Below are positions 15,130 through 25,356 of a stretch of 43,842 nt of DNA, piece after piece. The notes under the pieces are model-generated. The model had not been told where the DNA came from. It saw only the letters and a program-made list of their open reading frames with translations, and searched no databases. A program made the translations under genes and the position numbers. The stretch's first letter is position 1. The number at the start of each line of letters is the position of its first letter. The stretch is from Novosphingobium sp. AP12 (lineage in GTDB: Bacteria; Pseudomonadota; Alphaproteobacteria; Sphingomonadales; Sphingomonadaceae), in contig NZ_AKKE01000048.1 of NCBI RefSeq assembly GCF_000281975.1, positions 1-43,842 of the forward strand, written 5' to 3'.

Positions 15130-16833
15130 ATGACATTGCAGGGATGGCTGCTGATCGCGGCCTTCGTCGCCGTTCTGCTGGCGCTCACCAAGCCGATGGG
15201 GCTGTGGCTCCACGCCCTCTACGAAGGACACCGCACGCCGCTGCACAGCGTTCTCGGCCCGGTAGAGCGGGGCTTCTACAGGCTCTCGGGCATCGACCCC
15301 GACGAGGACCAGTCGTGGCGCCGCTATGCGGTCCACATGCTGGTGTTCAACGCGGCGCTGCTGGCGCTGACCTATCTGGTGCTGCGCGCGCAGGGGCTGC
15401 TGCCGCTGAACCCGCTGGGTTACGGCGCGGTGAGCGAGCCGCTGGCGTTCAACACCGCCGTCAGCTTCACCACCAACACCAACTGGCAGAGCTACGGCGG
15501 GGAATCGACGATGTCGAACCTCAGCCAGATGCTCGGCCTTACGATCCATAACTTCCTCTCGGCGGCGACTGGCATCGCGCTCGCCTTCGCGTTCTTCCGT
15601 GGTTTCGCGCGGCGGAGCGCGACGGGCATCGGCAACTTCTGGGCCGACATGACGCGCGTCACGCTCTACCTGCTGCTGCCGATCTGCGTGGTCTACGCGC
15701 TGTTCCTGATCGCGAGCGGCGTGCCGCAGACGCTCGCGGGATCGGTCGACGTCTCGACGCTGGAGGGCATCAGGCAGACCCTCGCGCTCGGCCCGGTCGC
15801 CTCGCAGGAGGCGATCAAGATGCTCGGCACCAACGGCGGCGGCTTCTTCAACGCCAACTCCGCGCATCCCTTCGAGAACCCGAACGCGCTGACCAACCTG
15901 GTGCAGATGCTGTCGATCTTCGTCATCGGCTTCGGCCTAACCTGGACCTTCGGCAAGGCCGTGGGCAACACCCGCCAGGGCTGGGCGATCCTCGCAGCGA
16001 TGCTCACGATCTTCCTCGTCGGCACCGCCGTGACCTATTCGCAGGAGGCGGCGGGCAACCCCATCCTCCACAGCCTCGGCGCGGCCGGCGGCAACATGGA
16101 GGGCAAGGACGTCCGCTTCGGCGTGGTCGGCTCGGCGCTGTTCTCCGTCGTCACCACGGCAGCGAGTTGCGGCGCGGTCAACGCCATGCACGACAGCTTC
16201 ACCGCGCTGGGCGGACTGATCCCGCTGTTCAACATCCAGCTGGGCGAAGTCGTGATCGGCGGCGTCGGCGCGGGCATCTACGGGTTCCTGCTGTTCGCCA
16301 TCCTCGCCGTCTTCGTGGCGGGGCTGATGGTCGGCCGCACACCCGAGTACGTCGGCAAGAAGATCGAGGGCCGCGAGGTCAAGCTGGCGGTCCTGGCGAT
16401 CGCGGTGCTGCCGCTGATGATCCTGGGCTTCACGGCCATCGCCTCGGTGACTGAGGCCGGGCTGGCAGGTCCGCTCAACAAGGGGCCGCACGGCTTCTCG
16501 GAGATCCTCTACGCCTTCACCTCCGCCGTCGGCAACAACGGCTCGGCCTTCGCGGGACTGAGCGCCAACACGCCGTTCTACAACGGCCTACTGGGCGTGG
16601 CGATGTGGGTCGGCCGCTTCTTCATCATCATCCCGATGCTGGCCGTCGCGGGCAGCCTTGCCGCCAAGAAGCACACGCCCGCCACCGCAGGCAGCTTCCC
16701 GACCACCGGACCGCTGTGGACGGGCCTGCTGATCGGCATCGTGCTGATCGTCGGCGGCCTGACCTTCCTGCCCGGTCTCGCGCTTGGCCCCATCGCCGAT
16801 CATTTCGCGATGATCCGTGGCCAGCTCTTCTAA
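15130..16833 (+). CDS. kdpA: KdpA, K+-translocating subunit of the high-affinity K+ ATPase, 567 aa
   Basis: Channel-like subunit of KdpFABC, related to KtrB/TrkH transporters, which selects and moves K+ across the inner membrane. Four selectivity-filter segments are recognisable: [11 protein letters not shown] near 114-124, [15 protein letters not shown] near 235-249, [11 protein letters not shown] near 350-360, and GNNGSAFAG near 472-480. About ten membrane helices are seen. Length is close to the E. coli protein (557). AGGAGG lies nine bases before the ATG at 15130; an earlier in-frame ATG is rejected because it falls inside kdpF. kdpB starts six bases after the stop. Confidence 0.97.
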   Translation: MTLQGWLLIAAFVAVLLALTKPMGLWLHALYEGHRTPLHSVLGPVERGFYRLSGIDPDEDQSWRRYAVHMLVFNAALLALTYLVLRAQGLLPLNPLGYGAVSEPLAFNTAVSFTTNTNWQSYGGESTMSNLSQMLGLTIHNFLSAATGIALAFAFFRGFARRSATGIGNFWADMTRVTLYLLLPICVVYALFLIASGVPQTLAGSVDVSTLEGIRQTLALGPVASQEAIKMLGTNGGGFFNANSAHPFENPNALTNLVQMLSIFVIGFGLTWTFGKAVGNTRQGWAILAAMLTIFLVGTAVTYSQEAAGNPILHSLGAAGGNMEGKDVRFGVVGSALFSVVTTAASCGAVNAMHDSFTALGGLIPLFNIQLGEVVIGGVGAGIYGFLLFAILAVFVAGLMVGRTPEYVGKKIEGREVKLAVLAIAVLPLMILGFTAIASVTEAGLAGPLNKGPHGFSEILYAFTSAVGNNGSAFAGLSANTPFYNGLLGVAMWVGRFFIIIPMLAVAGSLAAKKHTPATAGSFPTTGPLWTGLLIGIVLIVGGLTFLPGLALGPIADHFAMIRGQLF

Positions 16834-16839
16834 GGACCC

Positions 16840-18876
16840 ATGACCATGGCCCGTACGCCGCAGAAATCGCTTTTCACGGCCGACCTGATCGTTCCCGCGA
16901 TCGGCGACGCCTTCCGCAAGCTCGACCCCCGCGAACTGATCCGCAACCCGGTGATGTTCACCACCGCCGTCGTCGCGGTGCTGCTCACCGTGCTGCTCAT
17001 CGCAGGGCACGACGGGCTCGCCGCCGGCTTCAAGATCCAGCTCGTGCTCTGGCTCTGGCTGACGGTGCTGTTCGGCACTTTCGCCGAAGCGCTCGCCGAA
17101 GGGCGCGGCAAGGCGCAGGCCGCCTCCTTGCGCGCCACCAAGGCGGATCTCATCGCCAAGCGGCTCCGTGGGGACGGCTTCGAGGAAGTCCCCGCCAGTG
17201 CCCTGCGGGTCGGCGACGTGGTGCTGGTCGAGACCGGCGACCTCATCCCCTCGGACGGCGAGGTCGTCGCCGGCGTCGCCTCCGTCAACGAGGCCGCGAT
17301 CACCGGCGAAAGCGCGCCCGTGATCCGCGAGGCCGGCGGCGACCGCTCGGCGGTCACCGCGGGCACCCGCGTCATCTCCGACCGGATTCAGGTGCGCGTC
17401 ACCGTCAATCCGGGGCAGGGCTTCCTCGACCGCATGATCGCGCTGGTCGAAGGGGCCGAGCGCCAGAAGACGCCCAACGAGATCGCGCTGACCATCCTGC
17501 TTGTCGGCCTCACGATCATCTTCCTGATCGCAGTCGGCACTATCCCCAGCTTCGCATCCTACGCCGGGGGCTCCATTCCGATCTCGATGCTGGCGGCGCT
17601 GTTCATCACGCTGATCCCGACGACGATCGCCGCGCTGCTCTCGGCCATCGGCATCGCGGGCATGGACCGGCTGGTGCGCTTCAACGTGCTCGCCAAATCG
17701 GGCCGCGCGGTGGAGGCGGCGGGCGACATCGACGTGCTGCTGCTCGACAAGACCGGCACCATCACAATCGGCGACCGCCAAGCGACCGAGTTCCGCCCCG
17801 TCGGCGGCACCGATGTCGGCGAACTCGCCGAAGCCGCGCTGCTCGCCAGTCTCGCCGACGAGACGCCCGAAGGCCGCTCGATCGTCGTCCTGGCGCGCGA
17901 GCAGTTCGGGCTCGATACTTCGGCGCTGCCGGAGGGGGCGCAGGTCATCCCCTTCACCGCGCAGACCCGCATCTCGGGCGTCGATACCGGCGGACGGGTC
18001 ATCCAGAAGGGCGCGGTGCAGGCGATCCTCAAGGCTAATCCCGGCGCCGGGGCCACCACCGCCGCGACCGAATTGCGCCGCATCACCGACGAGATCGCCC
18101 GCGCCGGCGGCACGCCGCTGGCCGTGGCGGTGGACGGGCGGCTGCTCGGCGCGATCTTCCTCAAGGACATCGTCAAGGCCGGCATCCGCGAGCGCTTCGG
18201 GGAGCTGCGGGCAATGGGCATCCGCACGGTGATGATCACCGGCGACAACCCGCTCACCGCCGCCTCGATCGCGGCGGAGGCCGGGGTGGACGACTTCCTC
18301 GCCGAAGCCACGCCCGAGGACAAGCTGGAGCTGATCCGCAAGGAACAGCAGGGCGGCCGCCTCGTCGCCATGTGCGGCGACGGCACCAACGACGCGCCCG
18401 CGCTGGCGCAGGCGGACGTCGGCGTCGCGATGAACACCGGCACCCAAGCCGCGCGCGAGGCGGGCAACATGGTCGACCTCGACAGCGACCCGACCAAGCT
18501 CATCGAGGTCGTCGGCCTCGGCAAGCAGCTGCTGATGACGCGCGGCGCGCTGACCACGTTCTCGGTCGCCAACGACGTGGCCAAGTACTTCGCGATCATC
18601 CCGGCCATGTTCGTCGCGCTCTATCCGGGTCTCGGCGTGCTCAACGTAATGGGTCTTTCCGGCCCGGAAAGCGCGATCCTGTCCGCGATCGTGTTCAACG
18701 CGCTGATCATTCCGCTGCTGGTGCCGCTCGCGCTGAAGGGCGTGGCCTACAGGCCGATGGGCGCGGGGCCGCTGCTGGCGCGCAACCTCGCCGTTTACGG
18801 GCTAGGCGGCCTCGTCGCGCCGTTCATCGGCATCAAGCTCATCGACCTCGCCGTCACCGGGCTGGGGCTGGCGTGA
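16840..18876 (+). CDS. kdpB: KdpB, P-type ATPase subunit of the K+ pump, 678 aa
   Basis: ATP-hydrolysing subunit of KdpFABC, a class IA P-type ATPase in the inner membrane. The phosphorylated aspartate is Asp303 in DKTGT. The actuator-domain TGES motif is at 155-158, the nucleotide-binding loop includes KGAV near 388, and the hinge motif [12 protein letters not shown] near 510 is intact. About seven membrane helices are present. Length is typical (E. coli 682). The ATG at 16840 has AAGGA six bases upstream; a second ATG six bases later is possible. The start follows kdpA by six bases. Confidence 0.97.
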   Translation: MTMARTPQKSLFTADLIVPAIGDAFRKLDPRELIRNPVMFTTAVVAVLLTVLLIAGHDGLAAGFKIQLVLWLWLTVLFGTFAEALAEGRGKAQAASLRATKADLIAKRLRGDGFEEVPASALRVGDVVLVETGDLIPSDGEVVAGVASVNEAAITGESAPVIREAGGDRSAVTAGTRVISDRIQVRVTVNPGQGFLDRMIALVEGAERQKTPNEIALTILLVGLTIIFLIAVGTIPSFASYAGGSIPISMLAALFITLIPTTIAALLSAIGIAGMDRLVRFNVLAKSGRAVEAAGDIDVLLLDKTGTITIGDRQATEFRPVGGTDVGELAEAALLASLADETPEGRSIVVLAREQFGLDTSALPEGAQVIPFTAQTRISGVDTGGRVIQKGAVQAILKANPGAGATTAATELRRITDEIARAGGTPLAVAVDGRLLGAIFLKDIVKAGIRERFGELRAMGIRTVMITGDNPLTAASIAAEAGVDDFLAEATPEDKLELIRKEQQGGRLVAMCGDGTNDAPALAQADVGVAMNTGTQAAREAGNMVDLDSDPTKLIEVVGLGKQLLMTRGALTTFSVANDVAKYFAIIPAMFVALYPGLGVLNVMGLSGPESAILSAIVFNALIIPLLVPLALKGVAYRPMGAGPLLARNLAVYGLGGLVAPFIGIKLIDLAVTGLGLA

Positions 18877-18899
18877 TCGCCGGCCCAAGGAGATCTCAA

Positions 18900-19490
18900 A
18901 TGAACAATGACATCCTCTCATCGCTGCGCCCGGCCCTCGTCATGACGCTGCTGTTCGCCATCCTGCTCGGCCTCGCCTATCCGCTCGCCCTGACCGGCAT
19001 CGGGCAGCTGCTGTTCCCCAGCCAGGCCAACGGCAGCCTCGTCACCGCGAACGGCAAGGTTATCGGCTCCACCGTGGTCGGGCAGGCCTTCACCTCGGAG
19101 CGCTACTTCCAGACGCGCCCCTCCGCCGCCGGCAAGGGCTACGACGGGCTCGCCTCGTCGGGCTCCAACCTCGGCCCCACTTCGCAGGCGCTCGCCGACC
19201 GGGTCAGCGCCGACATCCAGCGCCAAGAGACTGCGGCACCAGGCCGACCCGTTCCGTCCGACCTGGTGACCACCTCCGCCTCGGGGCTCGACCCCCACAT
19301 CACCCCCGAGGCGGCCTTGTATCAGGTGGAGCGCGTCGCCCGCGTCCGCGGCATCGAGCCCGAAGCCCTGCGCCGCCTCGTCGGCGAGGCCGTCGAACGC
19401 CCGCTGCTCGGCTTCATCGGCGAGCCGCGCGTCAACGTGTTCGAACTCAATCGACGACTGGACACGATTGGCGCTAAGCCAAATCCGTGA
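18900..19490 (+). CDS. kdpC: KdpC, K+ ATPase accessory subunit, 196 aa
   Basis: Single-pass subunit of KdpFABC with one N-terminal helix (about 11-34) and a periplasmic domain. The family motifs VVGQAFTSERYFQTRPSA near 60-77, SSGSNLGPTS near 86-95 and DPHITPEAA near 131-139 are all present. Length is normal. A strong AAGGAG site lies seven bases before the ATG. Its stop overlaps the GTG start of kdpD by four bases (19487-19490). Confidence 0.96.
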   Translation: MNNDILSSLRPALVMTLLFAILLGLAYPLALTGIGQLLFPSQANGSLVTANGKVIGSTVVGQAFTSERYFQTRPSAAGKGYDGLASSGSNLGPTSQALADRVSADIQRQETAAPGRPVPSDLVTTSASGLDPHITPEAALYQVERVARVRGIEPEALRRLVGEAVERPLLGFIGEPRVNVFELNRRLDTIGAKPNP

Positions 19491-22156
19491 ACGAGCCCGA
19501 CCGACCCTCTCCCGAAGCCCTCCTGCGCGCCGCCGCGCAGGAGGGGCGCGGCCGCCTCAAGGTTTTCCTCGGGGCGGCTCCTGGCGTCGGCAAGACCTGG
19601 GAGATGCTGACCGACGGCCACCAGCGCCGCGAGGCCGGGATCGACGTGGTCGTCGGCGTCGTCGAGACCCACGGGCGGCGCGAGACCCAGGCGCTGGTCG
19701 AAGGCCACGAGGTTATCCCTCGCCGCGAGGTCGACCATGTCGGCCATACCCTTGGCGAGATGGACCTCGACGCCATCCTCGAACGCGCGCCCCAATTGGT
19801 GCTTGTGGACGAGCTTGCCCACACCAACGCGCCCGGCAGCCGCCACCCCAAGCGCTACCAGGACGTCGAGGAACTGCTCGCCGCCGGGATCGACGTCTAC
19901 TCGACGATCAACATCCAGCACGTCGAGAGCCTGAACGACCTCGTCGCCTCCTTCACCCGAGTCCGCGTGCGCGAGACGATCCCCGACAGCGTGCTCGAAC
20001 AGGCCGAGATCGAGGTGGTCGACATCCCGCCGGGCGAGCTGATCGAGCGGCTGAAGGAAGGCAAGGTCTACGTCCCCCACGAGGCGACGCGGGCGCTGGG
20101 CCACTTCTTCTCCAAGTCCAACCTCACAGCCTTGCGCGAACTGGCGCTGCGCCGGGCGGCACAGGCGGTCGATGCGCAGATGCTGGAGCATTTGCGCGCC
20201 AATGCGCTGGCGGGCAGCTTCGCGGTGGGCGAGCGGGTGCTGGTCGCCATCTCGGAGCAGCCGCACGCCGCCGGGCTGGTCCGCGCGGGCAAGCGCCTGT
20301 CCGATGCGCTCAAGGCGCCGTGGTCCGCCGTCCACATCCAGACCCAGCGCGACCGCCACTTCACCGACGCCGACCGCCGCCAGCTTGCCGACACCCTGGC
20401 GCTCGCCTCGCGCCTCGGCGCCTCCACCGCGAGCATCCCCGCCGCCAGCGTGGTCGAGGGCCTGCGCGGGTTCGCGCAGGACGCGCGGGCGACGCAGATC
20501 GTCATCGGCAAGTCGGACCGCTCGTGGCTTTTCGAGCTGCGCAACGGCTCGGTGGTGGACCGGCTGGTGCGCACGCTGGGCGACGTGGCGATCCACGTCC
20601 TGCCATCCGGCACTCCCGCCGCCGAGCCCAAGAGGCCGCGCGAGGCGACGCGGATCGACTGGGGCCGCCCGGCGCATTACCTCTGGTCGCTGCTCACGGT
20701 GGCGGCGATGACGGTGCTTGGCCGCCTGCTGCTCGAAGCGCTCGACCTCGGCAACATCGCGCTGCTGTTCCTGATCCCGGTGATGTTCGCCGCCGCCACC
20801 TTCGGCGTGCGCGCGGGGCTGTTCGCGGGACTGGCGTCGAGCCTCGCCTACAACTTCTTCTTCCTGCCGCCGAACGGCACCCTCACCGTCAGCAATCCCG
20901 AGAACGTCATCTCGATCCTCGTTTTGCTGGGCGTCGCGGTGGTGACCAGCCAGTTGGCCGCGCGGGTGCGGGCGCAAGCCGACCTTGCCGGGGCGAGCGC
21001 GCGGCAGAACGCCGCGCTCGCCAGCTTCTCGCGCCAGCTGACGATCGCCGCCACGCGCGAGGAACTGGTCCAGGCGATCTGCGCCGAAGTCGCCCGCCTG
21101 CTGGATGTGCGCACGGTGCTGCTGCTGCCCTCGTCCGACGGCCCCGTCCTCAGCGCCGCCTACCCGCCCGAGGATCGGCTGGAGCAGATCGAGCAGGCCG
21201 CCGCGCAGTGGGCGATAGACAACGAGCAACCCGCCGGGCGCGGCTCCGCCACGCTCACCGCCTCGGACTGGCTGTTCCACCCGCTGCGCACGACGCGGGG
21301 CGTGCTCGGCGTGCTCGGCCTCGCGCGCGATGACGCGGGCGATCCGGTGCGCTCGGACCAGGTGCCGCTGCTGATGAGCCTGCTCGACCAGGCCTCGATC
21401 GCCTTCGACCGCATGGCGCTGGAGGAGGAGAACCTGAAGGCGCAGGCAGTGGGGGAGCGCGACCGGCTGCGTTCGGCGCTGCTGTCCTCGGTCGGGCATG
21501 ACCTGCGCACCCCGCTCACCACCATCCTCTCGGCGGCGCAGGAGATGAAGCTGCGGCCCTCCGTGGAACTGGCGGAGGTGGTGGAAACCGAGGCGCGGCG
21601 GCTCAATCGCTTCGTCGCCAACCTGCTCGACATGGCGCGGGTGGAGGCGGGCGCACTGCCGATGAAGCCCGAGGCGACCGACCTGTTCGACGCCGTTGCC
21701 AGCGCCGTCCACGACACCCGCGCCTCGCTGCAGGGGCATGAGGTGGAGGTCGATATCGCGCCCGGCGTGCCGCTGGTCCGGCTCGACCCGGTGCTGCTGC
21801 ACCATTGCCTCATCAACCTGCTCGACAATGCCGGGCGCTACGGCGATCCCCGCACGCCGATCGTGGTGCGCTGCCGCCGCGTGCCCGACGCGCTGCTGCT
21901 CTCGATCGTCGACCAGGGGCCGGGCATCCCTCCGGGCCAGGAGGCGCGCGTGTTCGAGACGTTCACCCGGCTCGAAGGCTCGGACCGGGTGCGCCACGGC
22001 ACCGGACTCGGCCTCGCTATCGTCAAGGGTTTCGCCGAGGCCATGGGGCTGTCGGTCTCGGCCACGAACAACGAGGACCCGCACGGCGCCTGCTTCACCC
22101 TGCGTATTCCGCAGGCGCTGATCCTCGCCACTATCGAAGACAGGGAAATGTCATGA
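19487..22156 (+). CDS. kdpD: KdpD, K+-sensing histidine kinase, 889 aa
   Basis: Membrane sensor kinase controlling kdp expression with KdpE. The N-terminal KdpD domain has a Walker A motif GAAPGVGKT (29-37) and DELAHTN near 107-113, followed by a Usp-like region (about 245-370). Four clustered membrane helices (about 400-495) and a GAF-like region (about 520-650) come next. The kinase core has His671 in SSVGHDLRTPLTT, an N box LINLLDNAGRYG near 780, and G boxes DQGPGIPPG and GTGLGLAIV. The start is GTG at 19487, overlapping the kdpC stop. Length is typical. The kdpE ATG overlaps its stop (ATGA, 22153-22156). It probably senses K+ limitation or osmotic conditions. Confidence 0.96.
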   Translation: MNEPDRPSPEALLRAAAQEGRGRLKVFLGAAPGVGKTWEMLTDGHQRREAGIDVVVGVVETHGRRETQALVEGHEVIPRREVDHVGHTLGEMDLDAILERAPQLVLVDELAHTNAPGSRHPKRYQDVEELLAAGIDVYSTINIQHVESLNDLVASFTRVRVRETIPDSVLEQAEIEVVDIPPGELIERLKEGKVYVPHEATRALGHFFSKSNLTALRELALRRAAQAVDAQMLEHLRANALAGSFAVGERVLVAISEQPHAAGLVRAGKRLSDALKAPWSAVHIQTQRDRHFTDADRRQLADTLALASRLGASTASIPAASVVEGLRGFAQDARATQIVIGKSDRSWLFELRNGSVVDRLVRTLGDVAIHVLPSGTPAAEPKRPREATRIDWGRPAHYLWSLLTVAAMTVLGRLLLEALDLGNIALLFLIPVMFAAATFGVRAGLFAGLASSLAYNFFFLPPNGTLTVSNPENVISILVLLGVAVVTSQLAARVRAQADLAGASARQNAALASFSRQLTIAATREELVQAICAEVARLLDVRTVLLLPSSDGPVLSAAYPPEDRLEQIEQAAAQWAIDNEQPAGRGSATLTASDWLFHPLRTTRGVLGVLGLARDDAGDPVRSDQVPLLMSLLDQASIAFDRMALEEENLKAQAVGERDRLRSALLSSVGHDLRTPLTTILSAAQEMKLRPSVELAEVVETEARRLNRFVANLLDMARVEAGALPMKPEATDLFDAVASAVHDTRASLQGHEVEVDIAPGVPLVRLDPVLLHHCLINLLDNAGRYGDPRTPIVVRCRRVPDALLLSIVDQGPGIPPGQEARVFETFTRLEGSDRVRHGTGLGLAIVKGFAEAMGLSVSATNNEDPHGACFTLRIPQALILATIEDREMS

Positions 22157-22851
22157 AGCTGCGCGACAAGGTCCTGGTGGTGGACGACGAGCCGCACATC
22201 CGCCGGCTCATCCTCGCCGCGCTGGAGCGGGCCGGCTATGCCGCGATCGAGGCCGGGACCGGGCGCGAGGCGCTGGAGCGGCTGCGGGCGGAACGGCCCG
22301 ACGTTGTCCTCCTCGACCTCGGCCTGCCCGACCGCGACGGGCTGGAGCTGGTGCCGCTGGTGAAGCGCGAGGGCGATACCACGCTGATCGTCGTCTCCGC
22401 CCGCGACGCCACCGACGAGAAGGTCGCCGCGCTCGACCTCGGCGCCGACGACTACCTGACCAAGCCGTTCGACACCGACGAACTGCTCGCCCGCGTGCGC
22501 GTCGCCCTGCGCAACCGCACCACGCGCGGCGGCGCGGCGGCGGCGCTGGCGGTGGGGGACGTGACCATCGATCTGCTGTCCCACACGATCACCAAGGCCG
22601 GGCGCGAGGTCCACCTGACGCCCAAGGAATACGCGGTGCTGGCGCAGCTGGCGAAGTTTCCGGGGCGGGTCATCACCCACAACCAGATCATGGCGCAGGT
22701 CTGGCCCAACGAGCACGAGCACCACGTCGAATACCTGCGCGTCCTCGTCCGCAGCCTGCGCCAGAAGCTGGAGACGGACCCCCAGCGCCCGCAGATCATC
22801 AGCAACGAACTGGGCATCGGCTATCGGTTGCGGCTGGTGGAGGGGGCATAG
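22153..22851 (+). CDS. kdpE: KdpE, response regulator of the kdp operon, 232 aa
   Basis: OmpR-family DNA-binding response regulator phosphorylated by KdpD. The receiver domain (about 6-118) has acidic residues VVDDEP, phospho-acceptor Asp55 in VVLLDLGLPD, and the LTKPF Lys near 103. The winged-helix DNA-binding domain (about 130-230) contains HLTPKEYAVLAQL and HHVEYLRVLVRSLRQKLE. Length is normal. It is the last gene of the operon, translationally coupled to kdpD. It should activate transcription of kdp from a site in 14709-14929. Confidence 0.96.
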   Translation: MKLRDKVLVVDDEPHIRRLILAALERAGYAAIEAGTGREALERLRAERPDVVLLDLGLPDRDGLELVPLVKREGDTTLIVVSARDATDEKVAALDLGADDYLTKPFDTDELLARVRVALRNRTTRGGAAAALAVGDVTIDLLSHTITKAGREVHLTPKEYAVLAQLAKFPGRVITHNQIMAQVWPNEHEHHVEYLRVLVRSLRQKLETDPQRPQIISNELGIGYRLRLVEGA

Positions 22852-22858
22852 ACGCACG

Positions 22859-22883
22859 AAAACGCCCGCTGGCGAGTGCGGGC
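22859..22883 (-). terminator. Intrinsic terminator for a minus-strand transcript
   Basis: On the minus strand GCCCGC (22883-22878) and GCGGGC (22869-22864) form a 6-bp GC stem with an eight-base loop, followed by GTTTT (22863-22859). On the plus strand the same stem has no T-run, so it suits a transcript arriving from 23.2 kb better than the kdpE end. Confidence 0.55.
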
Positions 22884-23242
22884 CTTACGCCGGAAACTGC
22901 GCGAAAAACGTCGGGTCGGCGTCACGGGCGCCCATGCCTGAGGGCGCGGGTACTTGTAGTGGGTTATGCCTTGCGAGCGGGTGCCAGATAGAGGCATGGT
23001 TCAGCCCGGCTTGACCTGTAGTTCCATAGATCGGCGCTTCGCTGCGATGGGGTCCGCGTCTAGCACAGGCGAGGGGACTTCCGGGAGAGCGTTCCAACCA
23101 GGGGAACGCCGGGCCAGAGCCACGATGACTGATCCGTATGAGCGCATGGGAACGCGCAAGGTTTGCAACTTGAACTCGCGACCCTCCGCCCATGACGTCG
23201 ACCCGAAAACACCGCCATGCCTTGTACTTCGGCTGGCGGATG
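22859..23242 (-). ncRNA. Candidate unknown transcript (RNA or small atypical gene) between kdpE and kup
   Basis: This 500-base gap (22852-23354) holds no recognised gene. On the minus strand a good promoter (23249-23277) would start RNA near 23242, and a terminator ends it near 22859, giving about 384 nt. Stable hairpins lie in between. GCGTTCC/GGAACGC is a 7-bp stem at about 23091-23111. CCGCC/GGCGG lies close to the 5' end (about 23209-23238). GCGCCC/GGGCGC lies near 22927-22946. An open frame (23193-22885) also fits between promoter and terminator, but it has no clear ribosome site. Its codons (GGA, CGA, ATA, AGA, CTA, ACA) are unlike the neighbours. It does not look like tmRNA, RNase P RNA, 6S or SRP RNA. 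Confidence 0.45.
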
Positions 23243-23248
23243 TCGCGG

Positions 23249-23277
23249 AGTATAACCTAAATGGTTCGTTTTGTAAA
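23249..23277 (-). promoter_or_regulatory. Sigma-70-like promoter on the minus strand
   Basis: Reading the minus strand, TTTACA (23277-23272; five of six to TTGACA) is followed after exactly 17 bases by TATACT (23254-23249; five of six to TATAAT). It is AT-rich in an otherwise GC-rich region, points away from kup, and is directly upstream of the hairpin-rich stretch. Confidence 0.6.
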
Positions 23278-23326
23278 AAATCGTTGTCCCAGCGTAGTGC
23301 TCCGCACTGCCTTCCAGGACGCTGGG
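23275..23326 (-). terminator. Branched hairpin with T-run after kup
   Basis: Arms CCCAGCGT (23288-23295) and ACGCTGGG (23319-23326) pair over 8 bp and enclose a smaller stem AGTGC/GCACT (23296-23308). On the minus strand the stem is followed, after seven bases, by six T (23280-23275). The distance makes it a moderate terminator for kup, whose stop is at 23355. The T-run is shared with the -35 region of the next minus-strand promoter. Confidence 0.5.
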
Positions 23327-23354
23327 GTGACGGGATGCGGAACTAGGGTGTGAC

Positions 23355-25280
23355 CTAGATCTCTACCTGCGAGCCCAGCTCCACGACCCGGTTGGTGGGC
23401 AGGTTGAAGAATTCCATCGGCGTCGCGGCGTTGCGGATCATCCAGGCGAACAGCTTCTCGCGCCAGATCGCCATGCCGGGGCGCTCCGAGGCGATGAGGG
23501 TCTGGCGGCTGAGGAAGTAGCTGGTGTCCATCTTGCCGATAGGGCCCTGGCACTGCGTGACGGTCTTCATCGCGGCGGGAATGTCCACGTCCTCCATGAA
23601 GCCGTGCCGCAGGCGCATGCGGTAGAAGCTGGAGCCGTGGTCCGAAACCTCGATCCGACCTTCTTCGGGCAGGTGGGGGACGGCCTGCGGGGTCACGGTC
23701 AGGATGATGACGCGCTCGTGCAGGACTTTGTTGTGCTTGACGTTGTGGAGCAGCGCCGGAGGCACGCCCTCGCTGCTCGAGGAGAGGAAGATGGCGGTGC
23801 CGGGCACGCGGCGGAGCGAGCCGGCGGTCGAGCGGATGAACAGGTCGAGGTCCATGGCCCCCACCGCAAGGTAGTGGCGCATGATCTTGCGGCCGGTCGA
23901 CCAGGTGGTCAGCAGCAGGAACACGATCGCGGCGACCACCAGCGGCACCCAGCCGCCGTCGGGGATCTTGGTGGCGTTGGAGAGGAAATAGGCGCCGTCG
24001 ATCAACAGGAACAGCCCGGTGACGCCGCCGGCCACCAGCGGCGGCCAGCGCCAGACGCTGAAGGTCAGCACGACCAGCATGCAGCTGGTGATGACCATCG
24101 TCCCGGTCACCGCGATACCGTATGCTGCGGCGAGGCTGGTCGAACTGCGGAAGAACAGCACCAGCAGGATCACGCAGCCCAGCAGCAGCCAATTGACCAT
24201 CGGCACGTAGATCTGCCCGGCGGCCGACGCGCTGGTGTGAAGGATGCGCAGGCGCGGCAGGAAACCCAGCTGCACGGCCTGCCGGGTGACCGAGAACGCG
24301 CCCGAGATCACCGCCTGGCTGGCGATGATGGTCGCCATGGTCGCCAGGATCACCAGCGGCAGGCGGGCCCACTCGGGCGCGAGGAGGAAGAACGGATTGC
24401 TTGCCGCCGCCGGATCGTCGAGCAGCAGCGCGCCCTGTCCGGCGTAGTTGAGCATGAGGCAGGGGAGCGCCGCGTAGAGCCAGGCGATGCTGATCGCCTT
24501 GCGCCCGAAATGCCCCATGTCGGCATAGAGCGCCTCGGCGCCGGTCACCGACAGCACCACCGAGCCGAGCGCGAGGAACGCCAGCTTGGGGTCGAGCGCG
24601 AAGAAGTGGAATGCCCACCACGGATTGACGATCGCGAGGATCTCCGGGTGGCGGGCAAGGTTCAGCACGCCGAGCAGCGCGAGTACCAGGAAGTAGACCG
24701 CCATGATCGGCCCGAAGAAGGTGCCGACCTTCTCGGTCCCGTGCTTCTGGATCACGAACACGCCGACGAGGATGACAACCGCGATCGGCAGCACCAGCCG
24801 GCCCAGAGAGGGCTCTACCACGGTCAGGCCCTCGACCGCCGAGAGCACAGAGATGGCGGGGGTGATGATCGCATCGCCGTAGAACAGCGCGGTGGCGAGC
24901 ACGCCGAGCATGGCGATCGCCGGGGTCCAGCGCGTCTGTCCCAGCGTGCGGGCGATCAGCGCCAGCAGCGCCATGCTGCCGCCTTCGCCTTCGTTGTCGG
25001 CGCGCATGACGATGAAGACGTATTTCACCGTCACCACCAGCATCATCGTCCAGAATATCAGCGAGAGGACGCCGTAGATGTGCGGCTGGTCCACCACCAG
25101 CGGATGGTGGCCGACGAAGCTCTCCTTCAGCGCATAGAGCGGCGAGGTGCCGATGTCTCCGAACACCACCCCCAGAGCGCCGAGCGCCAGCGTAGGCAGC
25201 CGGCCCTGGGCGTGAGTGCCTGCATGAGCCCCCGCGTGAGGCTCCAGATGCGCGGCCGGGTGGGCAGGGGTGTCGGTCAA
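23355..25280 (-). CDS. kup: Kup low-affinity K+ transporter, 641 aa
   Basis: KUP/HAK family K+:H+ symporter in the inner membrane. The family start [21 protein letters not shown] lies at about 31-51, then [26 protein letters not shown] near 134-151 and QAVISGAFS, with twelve membrane helices to about 460 and a cytosolic tail. The first 26 residues are unusually rich in His (seven, in patterns like [12 protein letters not shown]). The start is TTG at 25280 with GAGG eight bases upstream, and an in-frame TAA a few codons further upstream excludes a longer start. It converges with the kdp operon. Kup usually supplies K+ at ordinary concentrations, complementing Kdp. Confidence 0.95.
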   Translation of the reverse strand: MTDTPAHPAAHLEPHAGAHAGTHAQGRLPTLALGALGVVFGDIGTSPLYALKESFVGHHPLVVDQPHIYGVLSLIFWTMMLVVTVKYVFIVMRADNEGEGGSMALLALIARTLGQTRWTPAIAMLGVLATALFYGDAIITPAISVLSAVEGLTVVEPSLGRLVLPIAVVILVGVFVIQKHGTEKVGTFFGPIMAVYFLVLALLGVLNLARHPEILAIVNPWWAFHFFALDPKLAFLALGSVVLSVTGAEALYADMGHFGRKAISIAWLYAALPCLMLNYAGQGALLLDDPAAASNPFFLLAPEWARLPLVILATMATIIASQAVISGAFSVTRQAVQLGFLPRLRILHTSASAAGQIYVPMVNWLLLGCVILLVLFFRSSTSLAAAYGIAVTGTMVITSCMLVVLTFSVWRWPPLVAGGVTGLFLLIDGAYFLSNATKIPDGGWVPLVVAAIVFLLLTTWSTGRKIMRHYLAVGAMDLDLFIRSTAGSLRRVPGTAIFLSSSSEGVPPALLHNVKHNKVLHERVIILTVTPQAVPHLPEEGRIEVSDHGSSFYRMRLRHGFMEDVDIPAAMKTVTQCQGPIGKMDTSYFLSRQTLIASERPGMAIWREKLFAWMIRNAATPMEFFNLPTNRVVELGSQVEI

Positions 25281-25356
25281 GTCAGGCCTCGTGGTTGTCG
25301 ATTACCGGACATGGCATGGAACCCCGTTTGATCTCCATAGGGGAAACCCGCGCGAG

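Noticed and set aside
19322..22084. Long antisense open frame over kdpD
   Set aside because: It mirrors kdpD, whose domains and catalytic motifs are complete. Long antisense frames are common in GC-rich DNA, and this one shows an Arg/Gly/Ala-rich sequence without motifs. Similar antisense frames over the MscS-like gene (10342-12285), serA/serC (37866-40223) and kup (23604-25331) were rejected for the same reason.
22885..23193. Protein-coding gene on the minus strand
   Set aside because: Not listed as a gene because codon use is atypical, no ribosome site is seen and no family is recognised; it is discussed as an alternative for the candidate transcript.
22859..23242. tmRNA, RNase P RNA, 6S or SRP RNA in the kdpE-kup gap
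   Set aside because: No tag-peptide coding segment, no TTCGAATCC-type T arm, no GAGGAAAGTCC RNase P core and no SRP core were found, although the length fits tmRNA.
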